Counted from the stretch's first letter, positions 1 to 8,564 are shown. The stretch is 64,000 bases of DNA from CAZEDM01 sp964511075 (GCA_964511075.1 CAZEDM010000009.1:95654-159653); one strand, 5' to 3'. The notes: generated by a model not told the origin, from the letters alone. Translations and numbers: made by a program.

Positions 1-30
1 GTAGATAGTTTTAAAAAGAAGAAATGATTC

Positions 31-80
31 TGGAGTGTAAACCTTTAGGTTTACAAAAAAATAAAGCTGAAGCTTTATTT
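31..80. repeat. Pair of intergenic palindromes (TGGAGTG-framed family)
   Basis: Two adjacent hairpins lie before the first gene. At 37-54 GTAAACCT and AGGTTTAC pair around TT, preceded by TGGAGT. At 59-80 AAATAAAGCT pairs with AGCTTTATTT around GA. Related pairs, with an AAGCTT/AGCTTTAC core and an AAACCT/AGGTTT core, recur at 7083-7161, 14108-14153 and 29048-29131, so this is a dispersed family. The 101 bases before the first gene otherwise show no coding sequence. Confidence 0.7.
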
Positions 81-100
81 TCTAAACACTACTGAGAAAT

Positions 101-943
101 ATGAACAATTTCTCTAAAATATTCACTCTGCTTAAGGAGATAGACAGAAGATACCTCTTTCTTCTAATCGGGATTGCGGTCATACTGCCACTCATCTTCC
201 CTCTGGGTTTACCTTTGGGGATCACCCAGCCATCTCAGGATCTCTACGATAAAGTCGAGAGCCTGAAAGAAGGCTCGATAGTCCTTTTGACTTTCGACTA
301 TTATCCTTCTACCCTGCCCGAGACCGAGCCGATGTCCTATGCGGCACTAAGGCATCTTTTCAGAAAAAATATAAGGGTCATAACCGTCACCACCATTCCC
401 TTAGGTGCCCTTTCGGTGATGGAGAGTGTGGTGAAAAATGTTGCCCGGGAGTACAATAAAGAATATGGAGTGGATTATGTCAACCTGGGTTATAAATACG
501 GTTATCAGGCAGTGCTGCTGGGTATGGGCAGGAAGATATCTGATATCTTTCCCCGGGATGCCTACGATAACAAGCTGGATAGCTTGCCTCTGATGCAGAA
601 GGTGAAAAATTACGATGACGTCGATTTCATATTTATCGTCTCGGATAATGCCACTGTTGATTACTGGGTCTCTCTGGTCAATGCCCAGTTCGGAACCCCG
701 ATGGGTGCAGGTGTGACTGCGGTTATGGCACCTAAATGCTATTCCTATCTTCAGACCGGACAGCTGGTGGGGCTTTTAGGGGGGATGAAGGGGGCGGCTG
801 AGTATGAGAAGCTTTCTAAGAATTACGGGAATGCTATGCGCGGGATGGACCCGCAGTCGATCATCCATTTTCTGATAATATTTTTTGTGATCCTGGGTAA
901 TATCGGATATTTTGCTGCCAGAAAAAAAGAGGGAATGAAATGA
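101..943 (+). CDS. Membrane-anchored protein of unknown function, two terminal TM segments
   Basis: I do not recognise this 280-residue protein. One hydrophobic segment lies at about residues 18-40 and a second at about 256-274, so the roughly 215-residue middle domain is tethered at both ends. The middle is mixed alpha/beta with no motif I can assign; it has a conserved-looking stretch LLTFDYYPSTLPE near residue 62 and glycine-rich GTPMGAGVTAV near 197. Its stop codon overlaps the start of the next gene (ATGA at 940-943), so the two are almost certainly translated together and probably form one membrane complex. The ribosome-binding site is weak. Function is not assigned. Confidence 0.75.
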   Translation: MNNFSKIFTLLKEIDRRYLFLLIGIAVILPLIFPLGLPLGITQPSQDLYDKVESLKEGSIVLLTFDYYPSTLPETEPMSYAALRHLFRKNIRVITVTTIPLGALSVMESVVKNVAREYNKEYGVDYVNLGYKYGYQAVLLGMGRKISDIFPRDAYDNKLDSLPLMQKVKNYDDVDFIFIVSDNATVDYWVSLVNAQFGTPMGAGVTAVMAPKCYSYLQTGQLVGLLGGMKGAAEYEKLSKNYGNAMRGMDPQSIIHFLIIFFVILGNIGYFAARKKEGMK

Positions 944-1545
944 GCTGGGAGTCCTTCGGAATAACCGTGGCAGCTTTTTTCACCTTGTGTCTTTACAGTT
1001 TTCTGTACAAGGATAACCCCTTTTATAAATTGGCCGAGCATATCTTCGCCGGAATATCGGCCGGTTATTATGTGGGCCTGGTCTGGCATTCCGTGATCAA
1101 GCAGCAGCTCTGGCTGCCTTTATTTAATGAGGGTCAATATCTTTTAATTATTCCCGGCATCTTCGGGGTAATGATGTTCGTACGCTTCATACCCAGACTA
1201 TCCTGGATCTCCAGGCTGTCTTTAGCTTTCGTCGTGGGGAACACGGCCGGAATAACTATTATCCAACAGCTTCACGGGATGGTCCTGCCTCAGGTGAGAA
1301 GCACTTTTTTGAGTGTAGTTACTTTTTCCGGGGTGGTCATGGTGGTGGGGGTAATCTCCACCTTGATCTATTTTTATTTTTCCAAAGAGCACAAGGGAGC
1401 CTTGGGCTTGGTGGCACAGATCGGGATCTGGTTTATAATGATCTCCTTTGGAGCATCTTTCGGTTACACGGTTATGGCTCGGGTTTCCCTTTTAATCGGC
1501 AGGGCGCAATTTCTTTTAACAAATTGGTTGCATATTATTAAATAA
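940..1545 (+). CDS. Polytopic inner-membrane protein of unknown function
   Basis: A 201-residue, very hydrophobic protein with about six predicted membrane helices (around 5-22, 35-55, 63-80, 92-110, 122-147 and 157-185). It starts inside the stop codon of the preceding gene (ATGA overlap), which indicates translational coupling and a shared role with that doubly anchored protein. No signature motif was recognised. A nucleotidyltransferase gene follows 18 bases later, so all three may be one transcript. Confidence 0.75.
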   Translation: MSWESFGITVAAFFTLCLYSFLYKDNPFYKLAEHIFAGISAGYYVGLVWHSVIKQQLWLPLFNEGQYLLIIPGIFGVMMFVRFIPRLSWISRLSLAFVVGNTAGITIIQQLHGMVLPQVRSTFLSVVTFSGVVMVVGVISTLIYFYFSKEHKGALGLVAQIGIWFIMISFGASFGYTVMARVSLLIGRAQFLLTNWLHIIK

Positions 1546-1563
1546 AGGTTATCTTAAAAAATT

Positions 1564-2544
1564 ATGAAGGTTATAATCCCAGTAGCGGGGATCGGCACCA
1601 GATTAAGGCCTTTGACCCATACAGCGCCCAAGGTTTTACTGCACGTTGCGGGCAAGCCCATCTTGGCCCATGTCCTGGATGGGTTAAAGGGTATGCGGAT
1701 CGATGAGGTGATCTTCGTGATTGGGTTCATGGGGGAGAAGATCATAGATTACGTGAAGAAAAATTATAAGTTCAAAGCCACTTTCATCAAGCAGAAGGAG
1801 CTGAAAGGCGTGGGCTACGCGGTGTATGCGGCTATCAGAAGGATAAAAATAGAGGAGCCGGTTTTAATAATATTGGGGGATACCGTTTTTGAGATGGACC
1901 TTAAGCCGGTTATCAGGAAAAATCATGACAGCCTGGGCATAAAGGAGGTCGAGGACCCGAGAAGATTCGGGGTGGTTAAGCTCAGGAACGGTTTTGCCAC
2001 ACAGCTGATCGAGAAGCCGAATAAGCCTATCAGCAAAAAGGCCTTAGTGGGAGTCTATTACATAAAAAGCTCCCAGCTTCTCAAGCAAGCGCTTCAGGAG
2101 ATCCTGAACAAGGATATCCGCACTCGCGGGGAATATCAGCTCACCGACGCCTTACAACTGATGATAAAGCAGGGCGCTAAGTTTTCCACTTTCGATATCG
2201 AGGGCTGGTATGACTGCGGAAAGCCGGAGACGCTTCTGGAGACCAATCGCCACCTGCTTGCCAGGATCAAGAAGACCAGGCAGATAAGGGGAAGCGTGAT
2301 TATTCCTCCGGTTTTCATTCCCCGAAACTGTGAAATTAAGCATTCCATCATCGGTCCCAATGTCTCCGTGGGGGGGAATGCTGTTATCCGTCATTCAATT
2401 GTAAAGAACTCCATCCTGGGAGAAAAATCCGAGGTGAGCTTTTGTTTGCTGGATTCCTCCCTGGTGGGGAACTGTTCCCAGGTGCTGGGGAAATTCCAGA
2501 AGCTGAACGTAGGCGATTCCTCTGAGATCGGTATTTTCATATAG
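1564..2544 (+). CDS. Sugar-phosphate nucleotidyltransferase with left-handed beta-helix tail
   Basis: Predicted cytoplasmic NDP-sugar pyrophosphorylase, which transfers a nucleotidyl group from NTP to a sugar 1-phosphate to supply activated sugars for envelope polysaccharide. The N-terminus carries the GxGTRLRPLT signature (residues 9-18) followed by PK at 22-23, and a metal-binding Asp lies in GDTVF at about 105-109. From about residue 245 the sequence becomes isoleucine- and valine-rich hexapeptide repeats (IIPPVFIP, SIIGPNVSVG), the acyltransferase-like beta-helix seen in GlmU and RmlA-long relatives. The 326-residue length fits the glucose-1-phosphate thymidylyl/uridylyltransferase group. 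The exact sugar and nucleotide cannot be told from sequence. Confidence 0.88.
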   Translation: MKVIIPVAGIGTRLRPLTHTAPKVLLHVAGKPILAHVLDGLKGMRIDEVIFVIGFMGEKIIDYVKKNYKFKATFIKQKELKGVGYAVYAAIRRIKIEEPVLIILGDTVFEMDLKPVIRKNHDSLGIKEVEDPRRFGVVKLRNGFATQLIEKPNKPISKKALVGVYYIKSSQLLKQALQEILNKDIRTRGEYQLTDALQLMIKQGAKFSTFDIEGWYDCGKPETLLETNRHLLARIKKTRQIRGSVIIPPVFIPRNCEIKHSIIGPNVSVGGNAVIRHSIVKNSILGEKSEVSFCLLDSSLVGNCSQVLGKFQKLNVGDSSEIGIFI

Positions 2545-2639
2545 ACCTGATTCGACAGCAAATGAAGAGCAATAGAATCGATAAAAGTTTATTTATTTGA
2601 AAGCTGTTAGTGGAAAAAACACAAAGGAAAGGGTGAGAG

Positions 2640-3800
2640 ATGGAAGAGAAAAACTTCTTCTTTACCTCGGAGTCGGTAACAGAAGGTCATCCGGATAAGG
2701 TTTGTGATCAGGTATCGGATGCGGTTCTGGACGAGGTGATGAAGCAGGACATTTTCGGAAGAGTAGCCTGTGAGACATTTATAACCGTGGGATTGGTCAT
2801 CGTGGGTGGGGAGATCACCACCTCCGGGTATGTGGATATAGCCGGACTGACCAGAAATATTATCAAGGATATCGGGTATACCCATTCCAAATACGGGTTC
2901 AACTATGAGACCTGCGCAGTTCTCAATGCCATTGGCTCACAGTCCCCGGATATCGCTCAGGGGGTAGATATAGGCGGTGCAGGGGATCAGGGTCTGATGG
3001 TGGGCTATGCCTGCGATGAGACGGCTGAGCTTATGCCTATGTCGATCATCTTAGCACACAAGCTCTGCCAGAGACAGGCTGAGGTCAGGAGAAAGAAGAT
3101 TTTAGATTATCTGGGACCGGATGGTAAATCCCAGGTAACTGTGGAATATAGAGACGGCAAGCCAGAGAGGGTTGACTGCGTGGTCTTATCCTCTCAGCAT
3201 ACTGAGGAGATACTGGATGAAAATGGTATCAAGATAACAGAAAAATCCAAAGAGGAGATGATAGAGAATATCATCAAGCCGGTTGTTGGAGATCTGGCGG
3301 ATGAGAAAACCAGATACTTTGTAAATCCCACGGGTAAATTCGTCATTGGCGGTCCCCAGTCCGATACCGGTATGACCGGGCGTAAAATCATCGTGGATAC
3401 CTACGGAGGGATGGCTCCTCACGGCGGTGGCGCTTTTTCCGGCAAGGACCCAACCAAGGTAGACCGCTCAGCCTCCTATATGGCGCGGTACATTGCCAAA
3501 AATATCGTGGGGGCAGAGCTGGCTCAGAGATGTGCCGTGCAGATAGCTTATGCCATTGGAGTTACAGAGCCGGTCTCGGTGATGGTGGATACATATGGCA
3601 CAGGAAAGATATCCGATTCCAGCCTGATCAGATTGATCCAGAGGCACTTTCAGCTAACTCCCAAGGGAATGATAGAGATGCTGGATCTGCGAAGGCCCAT
3701 TTATCGTAAGACCGCTGCCTACGGGCATTTTGGCAGAAACGAGCCGGAGTTCACCTGGGAGAGACTGGATAAGGTGGAAGATTTAAAAAGGGATGCGTAA
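2640..3800 (+). CDS. metK: S-adenosylmethionine synthetase
   Basis: MetK makes S-adenosylmethionine from methionine and ATP. All hallmark motifs are present: GHPDK at residues 16-20 (ATP site), GAGDQG at 113-118, and the P-loop-like GGGAFSGKD at 262-270 followed by the PTKVDRSA stretch. Its 386-residue length is normal. An AAGGGTGAGAG ribosome-binding site precedes the ATG. It lies on the same strand as ahcY, which recycles the S-adenosylhomocysteine left after methylation, so this is the activated-methyl cycle pair. The two are separated by an inserted four-helix-bundle gene. The 95 bases upstream are too short for, and show no sign of, a SAM riboswitch. Confidence 0.97.
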   Translation: MEEKNFFFTSESVTEGHPDKVCDQVSDAVLDEVMKQDIFGRVACETFITVGLVIVGGEITTSGYVDIAGLTRNIIKDIGYTHSKYGFNYETCAVLNAIGSQSPDIAQGVDIGGAGDQGLMVGYACDETAELMPMSIILAHKLCQRQAEVRRKKILDYLGPDGKSQVTVEYRDGKPERVDCVVLSSQHTEEILDENGIKITEKSKEEMIENIIKPVVGDLADEKTRYFVNPTGKFVIGGPQSDTGMTGRKIIVDTYGGMAPHGGGAFSGKDPTKVDRSASYMARYIAKNIVGAELAQRCAVQIAYAIGVTEPVSVMVDTYGTGKISDSSLIRLIQRHFQLTPKGMIEMLDLRRPIYRKTAAYGHFGRNEPEFTWERLDKVEDLKRDA

Positions 3801-3819
3801 AAAGGCTAAAAGGGAAATA

Positions 3820-3852
3820 AGTAGAGAGTAGACAGCATACAGTAGACAGGGG
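3820..3852 (+). repeat. Heptamer array, left copy, upstream of the four-helix-bundle gene
   Basis: Four consecutive 7-bp units read AGTAGAG (3820-3826), AGTAGAC (3827-3833), AGCATAC (3834-3840) and AGTAGAC (3841-3847), then AGGGG. A second array of the same units lies in inverted orientation at 4264-4298. Bases 3820-3841 and 4270-4291 are a 22-base inverted repeat with one mismatch, so the inserted gene sits in the loop of a potential long stem. The AGGG end of both arrays points inward, toward the gene. Confidence 0.85.
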
Positions 3853-3866
3853 AAAAGAGAACAGTT

Positions 3867-4229
3867 ATGAATAAACAGGGGAGAGCGGAGAGATTTGAGG
3901 ATTTAGAGGTTTGGAGGAAAGCTCATACTCTGGTATTAAAGGTCTACAATCTTTCAAGAAGTTTTCCAAAAGAAGAAAAATTTGGAATGGTTTCCCAGAT
4001 ACGACGAGCGGCGGTTTCGATACCGGCTAACTTAGCTGAAGGCTTCAAGAAACGAACACCAAAAGATAAATCCAATTTCTACAATATTGCGCAGGGGTCT
4101 CTTGAGGAGTTGCGTTATTATCTAATCCTATCAAAGGATCTAAATTATATCGAGGATAATGACGAGTTAATTGATTCAGTCGAAGAAATAGGAAAGATGC
4201 TTTATGGACTTATAAAAAGCATACACTAG
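3867..4229 (+). CDS. Four-helix-bundle protein, 23S rRNA intervening-sequence (IVP/S23) family
   Basis: A 120-residue all-helical protein of the family first known from intervening sequences in 23S rRNA (TIGR02436/PF05635). The fold is shared with Avd, the accessory protein of diversity-generating retroelements. Diagnostic features are FEDLEVWRKAH near the N-terminus, QIRRAAVSIPANLAEG in the middle and the GSLEELRYYLILSKDL stretch. Its cellular role is unknown. It is inserted between metK and ahcY and bracketed by inverted heptamer arrays. Its last codons (AGC ATA CAC TAG) are themselves one and a half heptamer units, so the repeat supplies the C-terminus and stop codon. It reads like a small mobile cassette and not a member of the methyl-cycle operon. 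Confidence 0.88.
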   Translation: MNKQGRAERFEDLEVWRKAHTLVLKVYNLSRSFPKEEKFGMVSQIRRAAVSIPANLAEGFKKRTPKDKSNFYNIAQGSLEELRYYLILSKDLNYIEDNDELIDSVEEIGKMLYGLIKSIH

Positions 4230-4298
4230 ACAGGGAAAGGGAAAAAGACAAAAGGTGGGTGGTGTGCCCTGTATACTGTCTACTCTCTACTGTCTACT
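4218..4298 (-). repeat. Heptamer arrays, right side of the four-helix-bundle gene
   Basis: On the plus strand 4218-4235 reads AGCATAC ACTAGAC AGGG, a partial direct copy of the left array that overlaps the end of the gene. On the minus strand 4298 to 4264 reads AGTAGAC, AGTAGAG, AGTAGAC, AGTATAC and AGGGCAC, a full inverted copy. The inverted array lies directly before the ahcY ribosome-binding site. A longer GTG-initiated reading of ahcY from 4255 would translate through it and is rejected. Confidence 0.85.
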
Positions 4299-4314
4299 TA
4301 AACAAGGAGAGAAG

Positions 4315-5571
4315 ATGAGATACGATGTCAGGGATTTGAAACTGGCTAAAAAGGGTAGGCTGAGGATCGAATGGGCGGAGAAGAACATGCCGGTTTTAAG
4401 ATTGATCCGGGAAAGGTTCAGAAAGGAGAGACCCCTGAGAGGGGTTAAAATCTCAGCCTGTCTGCACGTTACCACGGAGACCGCCAATCTTATGAACACC
4501 TTAAAAGCAGGTGGAGCGGAAGTTCGTCTGTGTGCCTCCAATCCTCTATCTACCCAGGATGATGTGGCATCCTCCCTGGTCAGGGATTTCAAGATACCGA
4601 CCTTTGCCGTAAAAGGCGAAAACAACCAGCTGTACTATCAGCATATCAACTCCGCACTGGATCTGAAGCCGGATATAACTATGGACGACGGTGCGGATTT
4701 AGTCTCGACCTTGCATTCCAAGAGGACTAAGCTTATAAAGAATATCACCGGCGGGACCGAGGAGACAACCACTGGTGTTATTCGCCTTCGAAGTATGCAG
4801 GGGGATGGGGTCTTAAGATACCCCATCATAGCGGTGAACGATTCCAAGACCAAATATTTTTTCGACAACCGTTACGGCACCGGACAATCAACCATCGATG
4901 GAATCTTAAGATCCACTAATTTTCTTTTGGCTGGCTCAAAAGTAGTGGTGGCAGGTTACGGCTGGTGCGGAAGGGGATTTGCCTTTAAAGCCAAAGGGAT
5001 GGGAGCGGACGTGATAGTAACTGAGGTCGATTATCTTAAAGCCATAGAGGCTACTATGGATGGGTTCAGGGTTATGCCTATGACAGAGGCAGCGAAAATA
5101 GGAGATATCTTCTGTACCCTGACTGGCGATATAAATGTGATCCGTCCGCAGCATTTCAGAGTGATGAAGGACAATGCGGTGGTCTGTAACTCCGGGCATT
5201 TCAACGTGGAGATCGACATCCCGGGTTTGAAAAAAATATCCAGAAAAAAAAGAAGGGTCAGAGAATTCGTGGATGAATACACTTTGAAAAACGGTAAAAG
5301 GATAAACCTGCTGGGAGAGGGTCGGCTGATTAATCTATCCGCGGCTGAAGGTCATCCCGCTGTGGTTATGGATATGAGCTTTGCCAACCAGGCTCTTTCA
5401 GCCGAGTATCTGGTCAAATCCGGCAAGAGCTTGCAGAAAAAGGTTTACCTGGTGCCGGAGAGAATCGACTCGGAGATATCACGATTGAAGCTTAAATCTA
5501 TGGGGGTGAAGATAGACAAGCTAACCCCGGAGCAGAAAAAATATCTGGCTTCCTGGGAGATGGGGACGTAA
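4315..5571 (+). CDS. ahcY: Adenosylhomocysteinase
   Basis: S-adenosylhomocysteine hydrolase splits SAH to adenosine and homocysteine using tightly bound NAD. Visible landmarks are HVTTETANL near residue 51, GTEETTTG at 147-154, GTGQS at 188-192, the Rossmann motif GYGWCGRG at 214-221, and CNSGHFNVEID near 290. The 418 residues match the shorter archaeal/thermophile-type form without the roughly 40-residue insert of eukaryotic and proteobacterial enzymes. I chose ATG 4315 because AAGGAGA lies at 4303-4309, and homology begins at this MRYDVRDLKLA. It completes the methyl cycle begun by metK. Confidence 0.95.
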   Translation: MRYDVRDLKLAKKGRLRIEWAEKNMPVLRLIRERFRKERPLRGVKISACLHVTTETANLMNTLKAGGAEVRLCASNPLSTQDDVASSLVRDFKIPTFAVKGENNQLYYQHINSALDLKPDITMDDGADLVSTLHSKRTKLIKNITGGTEETTTGVIRLRSMQGDGVLRYPIIAVNDSKTKYFFDNRYGTGQSTIDGILRSTNFLLAGSKVVVAGYGWCGRGFAFKAKGMGADVIVTEVDYLKAIEATMDGFRVMPMTEAAKIGDIFCTLTGDINVIRPQHFRVMKDNAVVCNSGHFNVEIDIPGLKKISRKKRRVREFVDEYTLKNGKRINLLGEGRLINLSAAEGHPAVVMDMSFANQALSAEYLVKSGKSLQKKVYLVPERIDSEISRLKLKSMGVKIDKLTPEQKKYLASWEMGT

Positions 5572-5584
5572 AAACAAAGTTCAA

Positions 5585-5984
5585 TCCGCCTGAGGCGGAC
5601 AATAGTTCAAAAGTTCAAAGGAGAAAAACGTAACGCCCGGCCTTAGTGTCGGGCGTTTTTTCTTTGGTAGAGACGCATTGAATGCATCTCTTTATGAAAA
5701 TTAGTTTTCCACAGGTTTACGGAAATGTAGCGGTCCGCCAGAGGCGGATCAGACCTCCATATGGTTAAATGGAAGACTAAATCTCAAGACCTTGACGGCC
5801 TTCCTCTACATTCAACCGCCCTTACCTTGTATGCAAGATGAGGATACTAATTCAGGTAGTGTGGGGCATACTGCAATACGCCCATACTTTTTTATCATTG
5901 CGAGGAGTCCCGCCAACAGAAAGATGATAAAGCAATCCTTACAAAATAAAAGAATTGCTTTGTTTTTGGCTCGCAATCACTGCT
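5585..5984. repeat. Repeat-rich intergenic region between ahcY and the LPS permease genes
   Basis: No gene is seen here. Palindromes include TCCGCC/GGCGGA at 5585-5599, a related GTCCGCC...GGCGGATC at about 5733-5750, and AGAGACGCATT/AATGCATCTCT (one mismatch) at 5669-5691. From about 5896 a composite element begins CATTGCGAGGAG and ends GCTCGCAATCAC; it contains AAAGCAAT...ATTGCTTT and resembles the element at 37671-37748. All belong to families seen elsewhere in the window. Confidence 0.65.
5633..5661 (+). terminator. Rho-independent terminator after ahcY
   Basis: ACGCCCG pairs with CGGGCGT and is followed by a run of six T. It lies about 60 bases after the ahcY stop and closes the metK-ahcY unit. 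Confidence 0.8.
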
Positions 5985-7064
5985 CTACTTTTTCGCCTTG
6001 ATTAAAAGCACTACCCCCAGAATGACGAAGACCAGATTGGCTATCCAGGCGGCTAAAAGGGGCGGAAGCTTCTGGGAATAGCCGAAGGACTGACCTAGTC
6101 TCAGAAAGGTGTAATAGAGGAAACTTATCCCCAGGCTGATGGCAAAGCTCAAAGCCAGACCTGAGCGCTGGGGGGTGGTTGCCAGGGTGCATCCGAAAAG
6201 CACTATGATCAGATTAGCCAGGGGGAAGGAGATCTTCATATACAGGTCGGTTTTCTCCATGGCTGTGTCCTGGCCGGTCTTCTGCTTTAGCTTCACGTAG
6301 TTTTTCAACTCCTGATAGCTCATCTCCTCTGGAGTTTTTTGTTTCTTGGTTAAAGCTTCCGGCTTCAGCTTCAAATCAAGCCTCAAAAGACGCTCAAAGG
6401 GCTTTTCAAGAACGGAAAATGTATCAGAGAAAACTCTCTGGGTTCCCTTTATAAATACCCAGCCATTACCCTCCCACAGAAGCTTTTCCGCGCGCACCTC
6501 CTCTTTTATGCGGTTCTCCTTAAATGTCTGAAACAGCACTCCTGAGCCTTCTTTTCTCTGGCTATTATAGCGGTTCAGATAAAGTATCTGCCCGTTTTCA
6601 GTCTGAAGGTATATGTCATTCAAGGATACTTCACGGACTTTAGTGTTCTTCTGGATCTCCTGCTGGCGGACCTTCAGCCTTAATTGATTGGTGTAGGGGA
6701 TCAGAAGGTTCCCCGCCAGCATTACCAGGAAACTCATAACCAGTCCCAGTCCCAGAAGAGGAAAGAGTATCCGGTAAAGACTGATACCTGAGGATTTCAT
6801 AGCCATAAGCTCATTCTGCCGGGCTAAAAGCCCTGTGGAGAAAAGGGAGGATAAGAGCATAGCCACTGGCGAGATCAGAACCAGAATATAGGGAGTATAA
6901 TAGAGATAATATCTTATAACCGCGCTTATGGTTGCCCCCCGGTCTATGAAAGTGTCGATATGTTCTATAATGTCAACTATCAAAAAGATTATCCAGAAAG
7001 AGAAAAGGGCAAAAAGAAGCACCGAGAGGAACTGTTTTAAAAGGTAGCGGTCTAAGATCTTCAT
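5985..7064 (-). CDS. lptG: LptF/LptG-family LPS export permease (shorter paralogue)
   Basis: Inner-membrane component of the LptBFG transporter that extracts lipopolysaccharide and feeds it to the periplasmic bridge. The 359 residues show the YjgP/YjgQ architecture: three N-terminal TM helices (about 10-32, 48-75, 95-118), a periplasmic beta-jellyroll of about 140 residues, and three C-terminal TM helices (from about 262). The motif ELMAMKSSGISLYRI after TM2 is the typical cytoplasmic coupling segment. The ATG at 7064 is preferred over a TTG two codons upstream. A 14-base palindrome (AAGCAAATTTGCTT) abuts the start codon. It is downstream of the longer paralogue, so I assign LptG-like, but F and G cannot be firmly told apart. 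Confidence 0.85.
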   Translation of the reverse strand: MKILDRYLLKQFLSVLLFALFSFWIIFLIVDIIEHIDTFIDRGATISAVIRYYLYYTPYILVLISPVAMLLSSLFSTGLLARQNELMAMKSSGISLYRILFPLLGLGLVMSFLVMLAGNLLIPYTNQLRLKVRQQEIQKNTKVREVSLNDIYLQTENGQILYLNRYNSQRKEGSGVLFQTFKENRIKEEVRAEKLLWEGNGWVFIKGTQRVFSDTFSVLEKPFERLLRLDLKLKPEALTKKQKTPEEMSYQELKNYVKLKQKTGQDTAMEKTDLYMKISFPLANLIIVLFGCTLATTPQRSGLALSFAISLGISFLYYTFLRLGQSFGYSQKLPPLLAAWIANLVFVILGVVLLIKAKK

Positions 7065-7161
7065 AAGCAAATTTGCTTTGGAATGTGAAACTTCAGCTTT
7101 ACTTTCATTCTTTTAGAAATTAGGATATTCATTTTTGGTAAACCTTAAGGTCTACACTCCA
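7065..7161. repeat. Palindromes between the two LPS permease genes
   Basis: 7065-7078 is a perfect 14-base palindrome directly against the downstream start codon. 7083-7102 is a worn copy of the GTGAAA...CTTCAGCTTTAC element. 7137-7161 (GGTAAACCTTAAGGTCTACACTCCA) is an inverted copy of the TGGAGTG-framed element of 31-54. The repeats lie inside what should be a single operon. Confidence 0.6.
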
Positions 7162-7196
7162 AAATCCTTCCGGAGAACTATTTTCACGTTTCTCAA

Positions 7197-8564
7197 TTAG
7201 GAATCAGTTCCGAATAGTGCCTTCCTGAACCTTCCCGGGATTATTCTCTCGGCCCATTTCCAGGAGATAAAAGTTGTCTCCTTGGATGACCTTACAAGGA
7301 TATATATTCCTAACAAAGCCAGAAGGATATTAGCCGACCACATAGCCCAGAAAGGGGGAACGAACATCCGGTCTGCCAGCTCCTCGCCTCCGATGAGAAA
7401 AGCCCAGTATAGAAGAAAAAATCCCAGGGACAGTCCCAGGCCCACGGTTATGTTACCGCGGCGCGCCATTACACCGAGGGGAGCGCCGATCAGGATAAAA
7501 ACCACGCAGGCAAAGGGAAGCGAATATTTCTTGTGCACCTCCACCAGATAGGAGTTCTTCTCCCTTTCCTGGGAGTAAAGGTTCTGGGTTTCCATCTGAA
7601 GCTTAAACAGATTTCTCTGGTTGGTGAAGAAAAGAGCAGCCAGCAGGTTTTTTTCTGGCTTCAGGGTATCCTTCTCGATGGTTTTGTTTTCAAAGACCTC
7701 CTCTATTTTCCGTTCTGCCAGCTTGTTCAGATTCTCCTTACCGCTTTTTATATTCTCCTCTATCCTTTTAACCTGATCCAGCATCATTCCGATGCTCATC
7801 TCACGATCCGTTCTATAATTCGAGCCGGATTGAATCAGCTTTCCTCCTATATCCGGTATGTAGATGGTCTGTTTTTCAAAGCTGATGAGACGGTAACGTC
7901 CCGGCTCATTTGGATCTGCCTCGTGTACCTCTCCATCTTCCAGGTCCAGAATCAAAGTGTTCTTGTCCTCGGAGAACTCGATTTTACCCTTGCGGGCTAA
8001 GATGGTTCGTGGAAAAGGACCTTCTGTTTTCTCATATATGGTAATGCCGGAGATCTGGTTGGTCCTGGGGTCGACTTTTTTGACCAACAGATGATACCCC
8101 GGTATCTCGTCCATAAAAAGGTTCTCTTTCAGGCTCAGAGTCGGTTTTTTCTGGTGTATCTCCGACATAAGTATCCTTGCTTGGTGGTTAGCTTCGGGCA
8201 GCACCTTATCGTTAAAGATGATTAAGCCGAAAGCCAAGACAAAGGAGAAGAGCAGGGGAAAAAAGATGATCCTGTAAAGACTTACGCCTGAAGATTTCAA
8301 CGCGGTTATCTCGTTATCCTGGGAAAGCCTGCCAAAAGCCATCAGGGTGGAGACGAAAACAGCCATAGGGATGGAGAGAGCTAACATCCAGGCTAAGTTC
8401 AAAACGAAAACCTGTATTACGGTCAAAAAGCCTATCCCTTTTCCTATGATAAGATTGATCAGCTCTAAGAGGAAATCCATAATCAGAACAAAGGTGATGG
8501 TAGCCAGGCCGAAAAAGAAAGGACCGATATGTTCTTTTAATATATAGCGATAGATTACCGGCAT
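7197..8564 (-). CDS. lptF: LptF/LptG-family LPS export permease (longer paralogue)
   Basis: A 455-residue partner of the following permease in the LPS export ABC complex. Three TM helices lie in the first 120 residues, with NEITALKSSGVSLYRI as the coupling segment, and three more lie after about residue 350. The extra length compared with the usual 360-390 residues is an acidic, lysine-rich, probably coiled-coil insertion (about residues 255-310) in the periplasmic domain. AGAGGTGG precedes the ATG. Upstream position and larger periplasmic domain suggest LptF, but this is inferred. The ATPase LptB is not in the window. Confidence 0.85.
   Translation of the reverse strand: MPVIYRYILKEHIGPFFFGLATITFVLIMDFLLELINLIIGKGIGFLTVIQVFVLNLAWMLALSIPMAVFVSTLMAFGRLSQDNEITALKSSGVSLYRIIFFPLLFSFVLAFGLIIFNDKVLPEANHQARILMSEIHQKKPTLSLKENLFMDEIPGYHLLVKKVDPRTNQISGITIYEKTEGPFPRTILARKGKIEFSEDKNTLILDLEDGEVHEADPNEPGRYRLISFEKQTIYIPDIGGKLIQSGSNYRTDREMSIGMMLDQVKRIEENIKSGKENLNKLAERKIEEVFENKTIEKDTLKPEKNLLAALFFTNQRNLFKLQMETQNLYSQEREKNSYLVEVHKKYSLPFACVVFILIGAPLGVMARRGNITVGLGLSLGFFLLYWAFLIGGEELADRMFVPPFWAMWSANILLALLGIYILVRSSKETTFISWKWAERIIPGRFRKALFGTDS

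Noticed and set aside
2545..2639. Possible SAM riboswitch before metK
   Set aside because: Only 95 bases are available and no SAM-I/II-like helices or terminator pairing were seen.
3820..4298. Heptamer arrays as a CRISPR remnant
   Set aside because: The units are 7 bp with no spacers and no cas genes are nearby.
4255..4314. In-frame GTG giving ahcY a 20-residue N-terminal extension
   Set aside because: The extension would translate the inverted heptamer array, and a good AAGGAGA lies just before ATG 4315, where family similarity begins.
5792..6001. 69-residue plus-strand frame in the ahcY-LptG spacer
   Set aside because: It is composed largely of repeat-element sequence and runs into the end of the convergent gene.
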